Origin: Kitasatospora sp. GP82 | Lineage (GTDB): Bacteria; Actinomycetota; Actinomycetes; Streptomycetales; Streptomycetaceae | Assembly: GCF_029892105.1 (NCBI RefSeq) | Contig: NZ_JARZAJ010000021.1 | Location: 1-64,000 of the forward strand | Length of the DNA: 64,000 bases | Reading direction: 5' to 3' | Shown: piece after piece, positions 18,425-27,154 of the stretch | Position numbering within the stretch: the first letter of the stretch is position 1 | Layout: each line of letters begins with the position of its first letter | The notes under the pieces: generated by a model | Seen by the model: the letters and a program-made list of their open reading frames with translations, nothing else | What the model was told of the DNA's origin: nothing | Database searches by the model: none | Made by a program: the position numbers and the translations under genes

Positions 18425-19627
18425 CTACTCGTGTCGCAGGGCGTCGATCGGGCGCAGCGAGGCGGCCCGGTTGGCGGGATAGCTGCCGAAGAACAGGCCG
18501 ATGGCCACCGCGATGGCGAAGGCGCCGAGCACGGACTGAGGGATGACCACCGGCTTGATGCCGACGATGCTGAACCGGGAGCCGACGATCCCGGCCACCA
18601 CCCCGAGCCCGGCACCGAGCACCGAGAGCAGGGTGGACTCGGTGAGGAACTGCCCCAGGATGACCGCCTTGGGAGCGCCGAGCGCCTTGCGGATCCCGAT
18701 CTCCCTGGTCCGCTCGGTGACGGTGACCAGCATGATGTTGGTGATCCCGATCCCGCCGACCAGCAGCGAGATCGCCGCCACCGCGCCGAGCAGCACGGTG
18801 AAGGTCTTGCTGGTGCTCTCGCGGGCGGTCAGCAGCGAGGCCTGGTTGCTGACCCGGAAGTCCACCTTGCCCGGGTCGGTGATGGCGTGGGTGCCCATCA
18901 GGATCCGCGTGATGTCGCTCTGCGCGGCCGTGGTGGCGTCCGCCGAGTCCGCCTGCACCAGGATCTGGCTGACCGAGCCGAAGCCGGTGAAGGCGTTCTG
19001 CACGGTGGGCAGCGGTGCGATCACCACATCGTCCGGGTCGTTGAACCCGGTGCTGCCCTTGGTCGCGAGGACGCCGACGACCGTGAACGGGGTGCCGCCG
19101 AGAACGATCCGCTTGCCGACCGGGTCCTCGGTGTCGAAGAGCTGCTTGGCGGTGGTGGAGCCGATCACCGCGACCTTGCGGGAGTTCAGCACGTCGTCGT
19201 TGCTGAAGTAGTCCCCCTGCACCACCTTCTGGTTGGCGGTCTCGAAGTACGCCGGGTAGGTGCCGACGATCGAGCCCGGGGTGTACGAGATGTTCCCGTA
19301 CAGCGCGGTGGCGGTGGTGGTGACCACCGGGGCGACGGACTTGATCGAGGGTGCGTCGGTGGCGCCGGCCAGCGCCTTGGCGTCGTCCACGGTGAGCTTC
19401 CTGGCGGCGGTGGCACTGCCGCGCAGGTTCGTCGAGGAGACGGTCAGGGAGTTGGTGCCGAGCGAGGTGATCGAGTCCTTGACGGCCTGGGAGGAGCCGT
19501 TGCCGACCGCCAGCAGCAGGATCACCGAGGCGACACCGATCAGCACACCGAGCATGGTGAGCGCGGAGCGGACCTTGTTGGCGGCCAGGCCGCCGAGGGC
19601 GAAGCGGAGCATCTGCCAGGCGATCAC
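18425..19627 (-). CDS. MacB-like ABC transporter permease
   Basis: 400 residues from the GTG at 19627 (VIAWQMLRFALGGLAANKVR). First helix with LTMLGVLIGVASVILLLAVGNG, a periplasmic domain of about 220 residues (MacB_PCD fold), and three C-terminal helices of the FtsX type ending in ASLRPIDALRHE. The start overlaps the ATPase stop by four bases. With the ATPase and the adaptor it forms a mechanotransmission-type transporter that expels peptides, lipids or drugs from the outer leaflet or cell-wall side. Substrate unknown. Confidence 0.92.
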   Translation of the reverse strand: MIAWQMLRFALGGLAANKVRSALTMLGVLIGVASVILLLAVGNGSSQAVKDSITSLGTNSLTVSSTNLRGSATAARKLTVDDAKALAGATDAPSIKSVAPVVTTTATALYGNISYTPGSIVGTYPAYFETANQKVVQGDYFSNDDVLNSRKVAVIGSTTAKQLFDTEDPVGKRIVLGGTPFTVVGVLATKGSTGFNDPDDVVIAPLPTVQNAFTGFGSVSQILVQADSADATTAAQSDITRILMGTHAITDPGKVDFRVSNQASLLTARESTSKTFTVLLGAVAAISLLVGGIGITNIMLVTVTERTREIGIRKALGAPKAVILGQFLTESTLLSVLGAGLGVVAGIVGSRFSIVGIKPVVIPQSVLGAFAIAVAIGLFFGSYPANRAASLRPIDALRHE

Positions 19628-20466
19628 GGGCGGGCCCCCGCAAGTGCGCGCAGCGCGGGCGGCGGCCCGTCGACCGGGGCCTGCCGCACGTCGGAGACGA
19701 TCTGGCCGTCGACCAGGCGCAGCACGCGCTTGGCGTGCTCGGCGACCTCGTCCTCGTGCGTGATCAGTACGACGGTCCGGCCGGAGGCGTTGAGATCGTC
19801 GATGATCGCCAGCACGTCCCTGGTGGAACGGCTGTCCAGGTTTCCGGTCGGCTCGTCGGCCAGCAGCATCGCGGGCGCGGTGACCAGCGCGCGGGCCACC
19901 GCCACGCGCTGCTGCTGGCCGCCGGACAGCTCGTTGGGCCGGTGCCCCGCGCGCTCGGAGAGACCGACGAGCGAGAGCGCGGCGAGCGCTCGGCGCCGGC
20001 GCTCGGCAGCGCGCACGCCCGCGTAGGCGAGCGGAAGTTCCACCTGGGCGAGCGCGGTGGTGCGCGGCACCAGGTTGAAGGACTGGAAGATGAACCCGAT
20101 CTTGCGGTTGCGGACGAGGGAGAGCTGCTGCTCGTCCAGGTGGCCGACGTCGATGCCGTCCAGCAGGTAGCGGCCGGCGGTCGGGACGTCCAGGCAGCCC
20201 AGGATGTTCATCAGCGTGGACTTGCCGGAGCCCGAACTGCCCATCACCGCAACGTAGTCGCCCTGTTCGACATCGAGGCTGACGCCTTCCGGCTCGCCGG
20301 TCCCGGGCGCCAGCGGGCCGCGCAGGGCGTGGACGGTCGCGTCGCCGTGGCCGTACGCCTTGGTGAGGTGCCGGATCTGGATCACCGGCGGCTGCTGGGC
20401 AGCCGGCTGCCGGGCCGATCGCTGCTGGGCCGGCTGCTGCTGGGCAGGGAGCTGTCGGGCCGTCAT
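19624..20466 (-). CDS. MacB-like ABC transporter ATPase
   Basis: 280 residues. Walker A is GSSGSGKSTL, the signature is LSGGQQQRVAVARAL, Walker B is MLLADEPTGNLDS, and the switch His is in LITHEDEV. The N-terminal 26 residues are Gln/Pro/Ala-rich. A short insert (LAPGTGEPEGV) interrupts the first domain before the usual VSL strand; most relatives lack it. Overlaps the adaptor gene stop and the permease start by four bases each, so the three are translationally coupled. Confidence 0.93.
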   Translation of the reverse strand: MTARQLPAQQQPAQQRSARQPAAQQPPVIQIRHLTKAYGHGDATVHALRGPLAPGTGEPEGVSLDVEQGDYVAVMGSSGSGKSTLMNILGCLDVPTAGRYLLDGIDVGHLDEQQLSLVRNRKIGFIFQSFNLVPRTTALAQVELPLAYAGVRAAERRRRALAALSLVGLSERAGHRPNELSGGQQQRVAVARALVTAPAMLLADEPTGNLDSRSTRDVLAIIDDLNASGRTVVLITHEDEVAEHAKRVLRLVDGQIVSDVRQAPVDGPPPALRALAGARP

Positions 20467-21866
20467 CCGCGACCGCCCCCGCCGCCACCGTTGCCACCAC
20501 GGCCACCGCCGCCACCGAACCCACCGCCACCGCCACCGCCACCGGCCCCGCCGCCGCCCAGGCCGGGGAAGCTCCCGCCGGGGAAGCCGTTGCCGGTGCC
20601 TGCGGTGGTCGAGGTGAGCTGGACGCGGTCGCCGTCGCTCAGCCCGGAGACCACCTGGACCGTCGAGTCGCCCTCGACGCCGACCGTGACATCGACCCGC
20701 TCGGTGCTGCCGTCGGTGTGGACCAGCGTGGCGGTCCGGCTGGTGCCGGTGCCCGCGAGCGCGGCGGTCGGGACGGAGAGCGCGTTGTCGGCCTCGCCGG
20801 TGACCACCGAGATGCTGGCGCTGAGGCCGGTCCGCAACTTGCCGGTGTCGCCGAGGATCTGGAGCACCGCCCCGTACTGGACGGCGCTGGACGAGCCGTT
20901 GCCACCGCTGCCCGAGCTGGTCGGCAGCGAACTCACCGACAGCACGGTCGCCTTGAGCTGGGTGTCGGACTGCGCGTTGAGGGTGACGGTGGCCGCCTGC
21001 CCCTTCTTGAGCTTCAGCGAGTCCAGCTCGGAGAAGGAGGCGCTGACCTGCATCCCGGTCGGGTTGGTCAGCACGATGAAGCCGCTCGGCGCGCTGCCGG
21101 AGGCCGAACCCGCCGAGCTGCCGGTGGACTTGCCGCCACCGGAACCGCCCGAACCGACCGAGCCGGACGACCCTGAGCCCGAGGCCGAACCCGAGCTGCC
21201 GGACACGGTGTCGCCCACCTTGCCCGCGACGGATGCGACGGTACCGTCCACCGAGGCGGTCAGGCTCGTACCGGCAAGCGCCGCCTGGGCGTTGGTGAGA
21301 CCGGTCTCGGCGGTGGTCAGCTGCTGCTCGGCCTGGGCGACCTGGGCATCGTCCACCTTGGTGGTGGTGATGGTGGTGGTCCTGGGCGCCGGGGTCGCGC
21401 CGCCGCGACCTCCGCCGCCCCCGGTGCTGCCGCCACCACCACCGGACGAGACCGGGGAGGTGGTGGTGACGGTCTCCCCCGCCTGGGCCTTGGTGAGATC
21501 GGCCTGCGCGGCGGTCAGCGCGGCCTGGGCCGTCTCCACCTGCTGCCGGGCCTGGGTGGTGTCCACGGTGGCGAGCAGCTCGCCCTTCTTCACCGTGTCA
21601 CCGACCGCCACCCTGACGGCGGTCAGCTTGCCGCCCGTGACGAAGTCCTGACCGGCATCGGTGGGCGAGGAGAGCGTGCCGGAGCCGGACACCGTGGCCA
21701 GGACGGTGCCTTTGGCCACCGTCGCGGTCCTGGTCTGCGTCCGGCCTGCGGCCGAACTCGTGCCGCTGTCCAGGGCGGTGTACGCCAATACGGCGCCGCC
21801 CAGCAGGACCACGCCGAGCGCGGAGTTGACGAGGACGGCACCACGCCGTCGCGGGAGCACCTTCAT
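20463..21866 (-). CDS. HlyD/MacA-family periplasmic-type adaptor
   Basis: 467 residues from the ATG at 21866. One N-terminal membrane anchor (about 13-32), the split lipoyl domain beginning TVLATVSGSGTLSSP and resuming near GTSLTASVDGTVASVAGKVGD, an alpha-hairpin with QVETAQAALTAAQADLTKAQ, and a beta-barrel domain. Very long Gly/Ser runs occur inside the hairpin (about 145-165), in the barrel (about 230-260) and at the C-terminus. The open frame continues upstream to 21953, but MKVLPRRRG is the natural start. First gene of the efflux operon. In a Gram-positive the adaptor would reach into the cell wall. Confidence 0.9.
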   Translation of the reverse strand: MKVLPRRRGAVLVNSALGVVLLGGAVLAYTALDSGTSSAAGRTQTRTATVAKGTVLATVSGSGTLSSPTDAGQDFVTGGKLTAVRVAVGDTVKKGELLATVDTTQARQQVETAQAALTAAQADLTKAQAGETVTTTSPVSSGGGGGSTGGGGGRGGATPAPRTTTITTTKVDDAQVAQAEQQLTTAETGLTNAQAALAGTSLTASVDGTVASVAGKVGDTVSGSSGSASGSGSSGSVGSGGSGGGKSTGSSAGSASGSAPSGFIVLTNPTGMQVSASFSELDSLKLKKGQAATVTLNAQSDTQLKATVLSVSSLPTSSGSGGNGSSSAVQYGAVLQILGDTGKLRTGLSASISVVTGEADNALSVPTAALAGTGTSRTATLVHTDGSTERVDVTVGVEGDSTVQVVSGLSDGDRVQLTSTTAGTGNGFPGGSFPGLGGGGAGGGGGGGGFGGGGGRGGNGGGGGGRG

Positions 21867-22064
21867 GGGCTCAGCGTGGCGTGGTGCTCTTGCCAAGTCC
21901 TGTGCCGAAGCTGGGAGGCGGCTGATGCCGGCAACCCGGACAATCCGCCGCACACCGGTCCCGGGCGGCCGAGGCGCTACCTCCCACTGGGGAGCTTTTG
22001 ATCGAGCTCCCAGGGAGTTCCCAGTGTTTCCGGTCCGCTTTCTGATCCGGCCCGGGTCCGGCGG

Positions 22065-22502
22065 TCACCGCCCGGCGGTCACCACCCGGCCGGCGCCGGT
22101 CTCCGTCACCAGCCGCCGCACGCCCGCCAGGTGGTTGTAGTACGCCTGCGGCACCGCAGTGTTGGGCTTGTGACTGCCCGTCGGACTGACGCCCTCGTAC
22201 TTGAAGTACAGCCTCGCCGGGGTGTCCAGCGCCCGCTCCAGCCTGCGGGCCCGCACCAGTGGGCTCGGCCGCCACTGCCGGTAGACGTCCAGCACCGCCC
22301 CCGGGATGTCCACCTCCCGCGCGCCGGTGAACTCCTGCGCGATCACCTCCCGGGGAAGCAGCGGCGCCAGATCCGCCTCGGTGACCGGTTCCCCGGTCCC
22401 CGGATGCAACAACGGCGGTACGGGCGACGGCAGATCCGGCAGGACGTTGCACCAGGTGGTGGGAGTCCGGTCCTCGGGCAGCAGGAACTTCACGGCGGCC
22501 AT
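22065..22502 (-). pseudogene. Truncated trpB2-like tryptophan synthase beta subunit
   Basis: The 145 codons match the N-terminal third of TrpB2 (a protein of about 430-450 residues): VKFLLPEDR, the LPDLPSPVPPLLHPGTGEP stretch, EVYRQW-type WRPSPLVRARRLE, and the PLP-lysine motif EGVSPTGSHKPNTAVPQAYYN. It stops right after TETGAGR, where the family continues QWGSAL. The rest is missing, so it cannot be a functional enzyme. It lies just beyond the hisC terminator and so is an orphan remnant. Confidence 0.8.
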
Positions 22503-22582
22503 CACTCTGCTCTCTGTCGCAGGGGCAGTACCGCAGGTCTCCTTCCACTCCGCACCACGCCTCACACCGCCACGCGGGAACG

Positions 22583-22619
22583 CCGAGGGGCACGGCGCGC
22601 CTGGCGCCGTGCCCCTCGG
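22583..22619. terminator. hisC terminator
   Basis: CCGAGGGGCACGGCGC (22583-22598) and GCGCCGTGCCCCTCGG (22604-22619) form a perfect 16-bp stem with a 5-base loop, 17 bases after the hisC stop codon. Confidence 0.85.
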
Positions 22620-22635
22620 AGGTGTCCCGGACGGG

Positions 22636-23715
22636 TCAGAGTTCCTTGCGGAAGGCGGCCGCCGTGGCGAGGAAGATCGTGTTGGCCTCGGTCTCACCGA
22701 TGGTGATGCGGACGCCGTCGCCCTGGAAGGGGCGGACCACGATGCCGGCCTGGGCGCAGGCCGCGGCGAAGTCGAGGCTGCGGTCGCCCAGGCGCAGCCA
22801 GACGAAGTTGGCCTGGGAGTCCTCGACGGTCCAGCCCTGCTCCGCCAGTCCTGCGGCGACCCGGTTGCGCTCCTGGACCAGCGCCTCGACGCGGACCAGC
22901 AGTTCGTCCTCGGCGCGCAGCGAGGCGACGGCCGCGTCCTGCGCGATCTGGCTGACGCCGAACGGGACGGCGGTCTTGCGCAGCGCGGTGGCCACCTGCT
23001 CGTGCGCGATGGCGAAGCCGACCCGCAGGCCCGCCAGGCCGTACGCCTTGGAGAAGGTGCGCAGCACGCAGACGTTCGGGCGGTCGCGGTAGATGTCGAT
23101 GCCGTTCGGCACCCGCTCGTCGCGGATGAACTCGATGTACGCCTCGTCCAGCACGACGAGGATGTCGCTGGGCACGGCGTCCAGGAAGCGCTCCAGCTCG
23201 GCGCGGTGGATCACCACGCCGGTGGGGTTGTTGGGGTTGCAGACGAAGATCAGCCGGGTCCGCTCGGTGATCGCGGCGAGCATCGCGTCGAGGTCGTGCG
23301 CCTCGTTCGCGGTGAGCGGGACGGCGACGGGGGTGGCTCCGGCGACCTGGGTGATGATCGGGTACGCCTCGAAGGAGCGCCAGGCGAACATGACCTCGTC
23401 GCCGGGACCGGCCGTGGAGAGCACCAGGGACTGCGCGACGCTGACCGATCCGGTGCCGGTGGCGATGTGCTCGGCGGGCACCCCGAAGTGGCCGGCGAGC
23501 TCGCTGGTGAGCTCGGTGACGGCCATGTCGGGGTAGCGGTTGAGGGACCCCGCGGCGGCCACGGCGGCCTCCAGGACGCCCGGCAGCGGCGGGTAGGGGT
23601 TCTCGTTGGAGGACAGCTTGTACGAGTCGGCGCCGGCCGGCTTGCCGGGCTTGTAGGTCGGAATGGCTTCCAGCGTCGGCTTCAGCCGGGGGCCCTGCGC
23701 GGCCGTCTCGCTCAC
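22636..23715 (-). CDS. hisC: Histidinol-phosphate / aromatic aminotransferase
   Basis: 359 residues, class I/II PLP aminotransferase. The N-terminal KLSSNENPYPPLP, FVCNPNNPTG, LDEAYIEF and the PLP lysine in TFSKAYGLAGLRVGF are all present, with the C-terminal substrate-binding arginine in GDGVRITIGE. It converts histidinol phosphate to imidazole acetol phosphate reversibly; paralogues like this, outside the his operon, often act on phenylalanine or tyrosine instead (Pat). The neighbouring trpB2 remnant is compatible with an aromatic role. Confidence 0.9.
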   Translation of the reverse strand: MSETAAQGPRLKPTLEAIPTYKPGKPAGADSYKLSSNENPYPPLPGVLEAAVAAAGSLNRYPDMAVTELTSELAGHFGVPAEHIATGTGSVSVAQSLVLSTAGPGDEVMFAWRSFEAYPIITQVAGATPVAVPLTANEAHDLDAMLAAITERTRLIFVCNPNNPTGVVIHRAELERFLDAVPSDILVVLDEAYIEFIRDERVPNGIDIYRDRPNVCVLRTFSKAYGLAGLRVGFAIAHEQVATALRKTAVPFGVSQIAQDAAVASLRAEDELLVRVEALVQERNRVAAGLAEQGWTVEDSQANFVWLRLGDRSLDFAAACAQAGIVVRPFQGDGVRITIGETEANTIFLATAAAFRKEL

Positions 23716-24110
23716 GGTGCTCTCCTTCTGCTCATGCTGTGCTCGTACGGGTCGTGCTCGGCGCCGCCGGGGTCGCCGCGCGGTCCCGAGCCCTTGGGCC
23801 GACCGGCCACCGGGCCCGCGGAGTCGCGTGCCGACAGCCGGTCGGTCATGGTACGCACCCGTGCCACCCCGGTCGGGTGCCCTGAACGATACCGATCGCG
23901 CTCACCCGTAGGGGTGAGATGCCCGTCCGGGTCATGGGTGCAGATCAGCCATTCTGCCGGGTTCCTATGGCACATGTCAGAGGTAAGAGGGCCGAATCGG
24001 CGCCGGTATCCAAGGGGATTGGCACACCTGATTCATGGAGAAACGGTTCTTCTCGACCTGAGGAGGCCCCGGTCACAGACACCCGCCATGCGCCATACGA
24101 TCGGTCCGCC
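23716..24110. other. Divergent intergenic region hisC / LacI regulator
   Basis: 395 bases. Third-position patterns show no coding sequence. The left half is very GC-rich; the stretch 23930-24060 is relatively AT-rich and probably holds the promoter of the regulator. I see no clear palindrome large enough to be a LacI operator. Confidence 0.5.
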
Positions 24111-25268
24111 ATGACAGCAGCAGCCAATCAGAGCGGTCGGCGACCCACCACCTCGCGGCGTCTGGAGCGGGCCGGCATCCGGGATGTGGCAGCAGCCGCC
24201 GGAGTGTCGATCACCACTGTCTCGGACGCCCTCAACGGTAAGGGCCGCCTGCCCGACGAGACCAGAAGCCGGGTGCGCGAGGTCGCCGAGCGCCTCGGCT
24301 ACCGCCCGTCCGCCGCCGCGCGGACCCTGCGCACCGGCCGATCCGGACTGATCGGACTGACCGTCACCACCTACGGTGAAGAACCGTTCACCTTCACCGA
24401 GTTCGCCTACTTCGCCGAGATGGCGCGGGCCGCCACCAGCGCCGCACTCGGGCGCGGCTACGCCCTCGTGGTGCTGCCCGCCTCCTCCCGGCACGACGTC
24501 TGGAGCAACATCGCCCTGGACGGCACCGTGGTGATCGACCCGCCCGACCAGGACCCGCTGGTCAGCGAGCTCTACCGGTCCGGCGTACCGGTGGTCAGCG
24601 ACGGCAAGCCCGGCAACTGCCCGGTCACCGCCTGGGTCGACAACGACCACGAGGCCGCCGTCCTCGGCATCCTCGACCACCTCTCCGAGGCCGGCGCCCG
24701 CCGGATCGGCCTGCTCACCGGCACCAGCACCGACACCTACACCCGGCTCTCCACCGAGGCGTACGTCGGCTGGTGCCAGCGGGTCGGCCAGGAACCGGTC
24801 TACGAGACCTACCCCGCCCACGACCCGGCCGCCGGAGCCGTCGCCGCCGACCGCCTGCTCGCCCGTCCCGACCGCCCCGACGCGGTGTACGGCCTCTTCG
24901 ACCCCAACGGCACCGACCTGCTGGCCGCCGCCCGCCGGTACGGCCTGCGGGTGCCCGACGACCTGCTGCTGGTGTGCTGCAGCGAGAGCGACGTGTACGC
25001 GGGCACCGAGCCGCCGATCACCACCCTCTCGCTCAAGCCGCGCCGGATCGGGACCACCGTGGTCAACCTGCTGATCGACGCCATCGAGGGAGTCGACTCC
25101 GGCACCGGCGTGGACATCGCCCGGCTCTTCCCGCCGCGCTTCCGCACCGCCGGCACCGGTCCGCCGCCGGGCACCCTGATGCCCACCGAGCTGATCGTGC
25201 GGGCCTCCTCGCAGCGCCGCAGCCCCCGGACCACCATCAGCCCGCCCCGCCCACCGGGTGAGGTCTAG
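24111..25268 (+). CDS. LacI-family transcriptional regulator
   Basis: 385 residues. After a 17-residue basic leader comes the LacI headpiece: IRDVAAAAGVSITTVSDALNG, then DETRSRVREVAERLGYRPS and the hinge helix AARTLRTGRSG. The periplasmic-binding-protein-like core follows (LIGLTV, GTVVIDPP, RRIGLLTG, VYGLFDPNGTDLLAAA). The C-terminal 40 residues are Pro/Arg-rich and extra. The ATG at 24111 is the last start before the headpiece. The effector is not predictable, and no transporter or catabolic gene is adjacent. Confidence 0.9.
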   Translation: MTAAANQSGRRPTTSRRLERAGIRDVAAAAGVSITTVSDALNGKGRLPDETRSRVREVAERLGYRPSAAARTLRTGRSGLIGLTVTTYGEEPFTFTEFAYFAEMARAATSAALGRGYALVVLPASSRHDVWSNIALDGTVVIDPPDQDPLVSELYRSGVPVVSDGKPGNCPVTAWVDNDHEAAVLGILDHLSEAGARRIGLLTGTSTDTYTRLSTEAYVGWCQRVGQEPVYETYPAHDPAAGAVAADRLLARPDRPDAVYGLFDPNGTDLLAAARRYGLRVPDDLLLVCCSESDVYAGTEPPITTLSLKPRRIGTTVVNLLIDAIEGVDSGTGVDIARLFPPRFRTAGTGPPPGTLMPTELIVRASSQRRSPRTTISPPRPPGEV

Positions 25269-25284
25269 ACCCATCGGACTCGTC

Positions 25285-25474
25285 GGGGCGCGGGGCTCTG
25301 CTTGATCAACTGCGTGCGCGACTCGGAAGGGCACCGGGCCGCACCGTTCCTCCGGAGGGCAAGCTGCACCGCCCCACCGGAGGCTCTCGGGGTGGAACTG
25401 GCCCACCGGGCCCGGCTGCACGCAGTCACCTCCGTTTTCGCGCACACAGTTGACCAAGCAGAGCCCCGCGCCCC
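25285..25474. repeat. MITE-like element with 37-bp terminal inverted repeats
   Basis: The arms 25285-25321 and 25438-25474 match at 35 of 37 positions; both end in the GGGGCGCGGGG motif at the outside. The 116-base middle is itself partly palindromic (TCCTCCGGAGG, GGGCCCGG). The same arm sequence recurs inside cydDC (10544-10592) and, in part, at 56090-56109. No transposase gene is present; it is probably a non-autonomous dispersed repeat. An ORF runs through it in frame with the next gene but is not coding. Confidence 0.8.
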
Positions 25475-25673
25475 TGGAACCAACGCTCGCGCCCCACGGG
25501 AAGCCGCGCAGCGCCCCTCGGCGGCCGATCCCACTGCCCGAGGAACAATTCACGGCAATCCAGACTTCTCGGACACTCCGGGCCCCGCCCCGGGACGCGC
25601 CGGGAGACTCTCCGGGCGATTGGATACGGACCAGGTGAGGACGCCGGGGAAGTGGTCTTCCTATGATGGGCGA

Positions 25674-26960
25674 ATGACACCCGAGGACCGTTTCCCCGGG
25701 CCTGAACTGCCCGACTCAGGCCCCCACCACCCCCAGGACCTCGACGTGCTCCCGTACGGCTCCTACTACGAACCTCCAGAGCCGCCCCCCGGCTACGGCT
25801 ACGACACCACCTACAGCGGTTACGGCGGCGCTCGTTTCCTGGAGCAGCACTGGCCGACGTTCAGTCAGACCCACGGCCAGCACGGCTCGCAGGACCCCGA
25901 GGTCCACCGCGAGCACGGCGGTCACCACGACCACGGCATGCGTCACGAGGCCGGTGCGGTCCACCACGACACCGGCGCTCCGCACGAAGCCGGCAGGCAG
26001 CAAGAAGCGGGTATGCAGCACGACACCGTTGCCCCGCACGAAACCGGCGTGCAGCACGAGGACCCGCCGACCATCGAGCTGGGCCCGCCGCTCACCCCGC
26101 CGCTGCCCGAAGAGGTCCACTTCCCGTACCCGCAGCCGACGCCCGGCGAGGCCCCGGGCCCGCTGTACGTGGTCGGTGACGTGCACGGCTACCTCGACGA
26201 ACTCCGCGCCGCGCTGCACCAGCAGGGTCTGATCGACGCCGACGGGCACTGGGCGGCCGGTCGCTCCCGGGTCTGGTTCCTCGGCGACTTCACCGACCGA
26301 GGCCCGGACGGCATCGGCGTCATCGACCTGGTGATGCAGCTCGCCGCCGAGGCCGCCGCCGCCGGCGGCTACTGCCGGGCCCTGATGGGCAATCACGAAC
26401 TGCTCTTCCTCGGTGCCGCCAAGTACGGCGACGAGCCCGTCCAGTCCACCGCGGGGACGGCCTCCTTCCTCGCCGCCTGGCGGCTCAACGGCGGCCAGCA
26501 GCACGACCTGGACCGCCTGGAGACCCACCACGTCAGCTGGCTCTCCCGGCTCCCGGCGATCGCCCTGGAGGACGGCCACCTGCTGCTGCACTCCGACACC
26601 ACCGCCTACCTGGAGTACGGCGACTCGATCGCCGAGGTCAACGACGCCGTGCACGACCTGCTCGCCGACGAGGGCCCCGACGAGTGGTGGGACTGCTTCC
26701 GTCGCTTCACCAAGCGCTTCGCCTTCCGGGGCGAGTCCGGTCCGATGGCCGTCCACGAGCTGCTCGGCTCGTACGGCGGCCGACGCGTGGTGCACGGGCA
26801 CAGCCCGATCCCGTACCTCACCGGCTCGACGCACGCCGAGGAGGGCGTACCGCCGCACGTTCCCGGCCCGTACATCTACGCGGACGAGCTGGCCATCGCG
26901 ATGGACGGCGGGGTCACCATGGAGGGACGGCTGCTGGTCGCCAGACTTCCGCTGAACTAG
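25674..26960 (+). CDS. Calcineurin-type metallophosphoesterase with His-rich N-terminal region
   Basis: 428 residues. The catalytic part starts at about residue 165: VVGDVHGYLDEL (metal ligands D and H), LGDFTDRGPDG, LMGNHELLFL, HSDTTAYLEYG, and VVHGHSPIPYL. That is the GDxHG / GDxxDRG / GNHE / GHxP series of PPP-like phosphoesterases. The first 130 residues are acidic and Pro/Tyr-rich and contain imperfect repeats with H-E-A-G, H-D-T-G and Q-H-D spacing. The ATG at 25674 is 200 bases beyond the MITE-like element. Substrate unknown; relatives are often diadenosine tetraphosphate or protein phosphatases. Confidence 0.85.
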   Translation: MTPEDRFPGPELPDSGPHHPQDLDVLPYGSYYEPPEPPPGYGYDTTYSGYGGARFLEQHWPTFSQTHGQHGSQDPEVHREHGGHHDHGMRHEAGAVHHDTGAPHEAGRQQEAGMQHDTVAPHETGVQHEDPPTIELGPPLTPPLPEEVHFPYPQPTPGEAPGPLYVVGDVHGYLDELRAALHQQGLIDADGHWAAGRSRVWFLGDFTDRGPDGIGVIDLVMQLAAEAAAAGGYCRALMGNHELLFLGAAKYGDEPVQSTAGTASFLAAWRLNGGQQHDLDRLETHHVSWLSRLPAIALEDGHLLLHSDTTAYLEYGDSIAEVNDAVHDLLADEGPDEWWDCFRRFTKRFAFRGESGPMAVHELLGSYGGRRVVHGHSPIPYLTGSTHAEEGVPPHVPGPYIYADELAIAMDGGVTMEGRLLVARLPLN

Positions 26961-27154
26961 CGCTCCCACCAGGGGTGCTGAACAACTGTCCGATACCACA
27001 AGGGTGCGGACTGCGTTGAAAATCCGGAAACCGACTGTCAGTCGCTCAGTGCTCACCCCTACCATCAAGGCACCACGCCGGGCCGGGTGACACCGCCCGA
27101 CGCCCCGCAGGCGTGGGCCAGTTCACCTCCGTGACCCAGCGGAACGGGGTACCG

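Noticed and set aside
25302..25673. In-frame extension of the phosphoesterase through the MITE-like element
   Set aside because: The peptide comes from the repeat, lacks coding bias, and the ATG at 25674 is a sufficient start.
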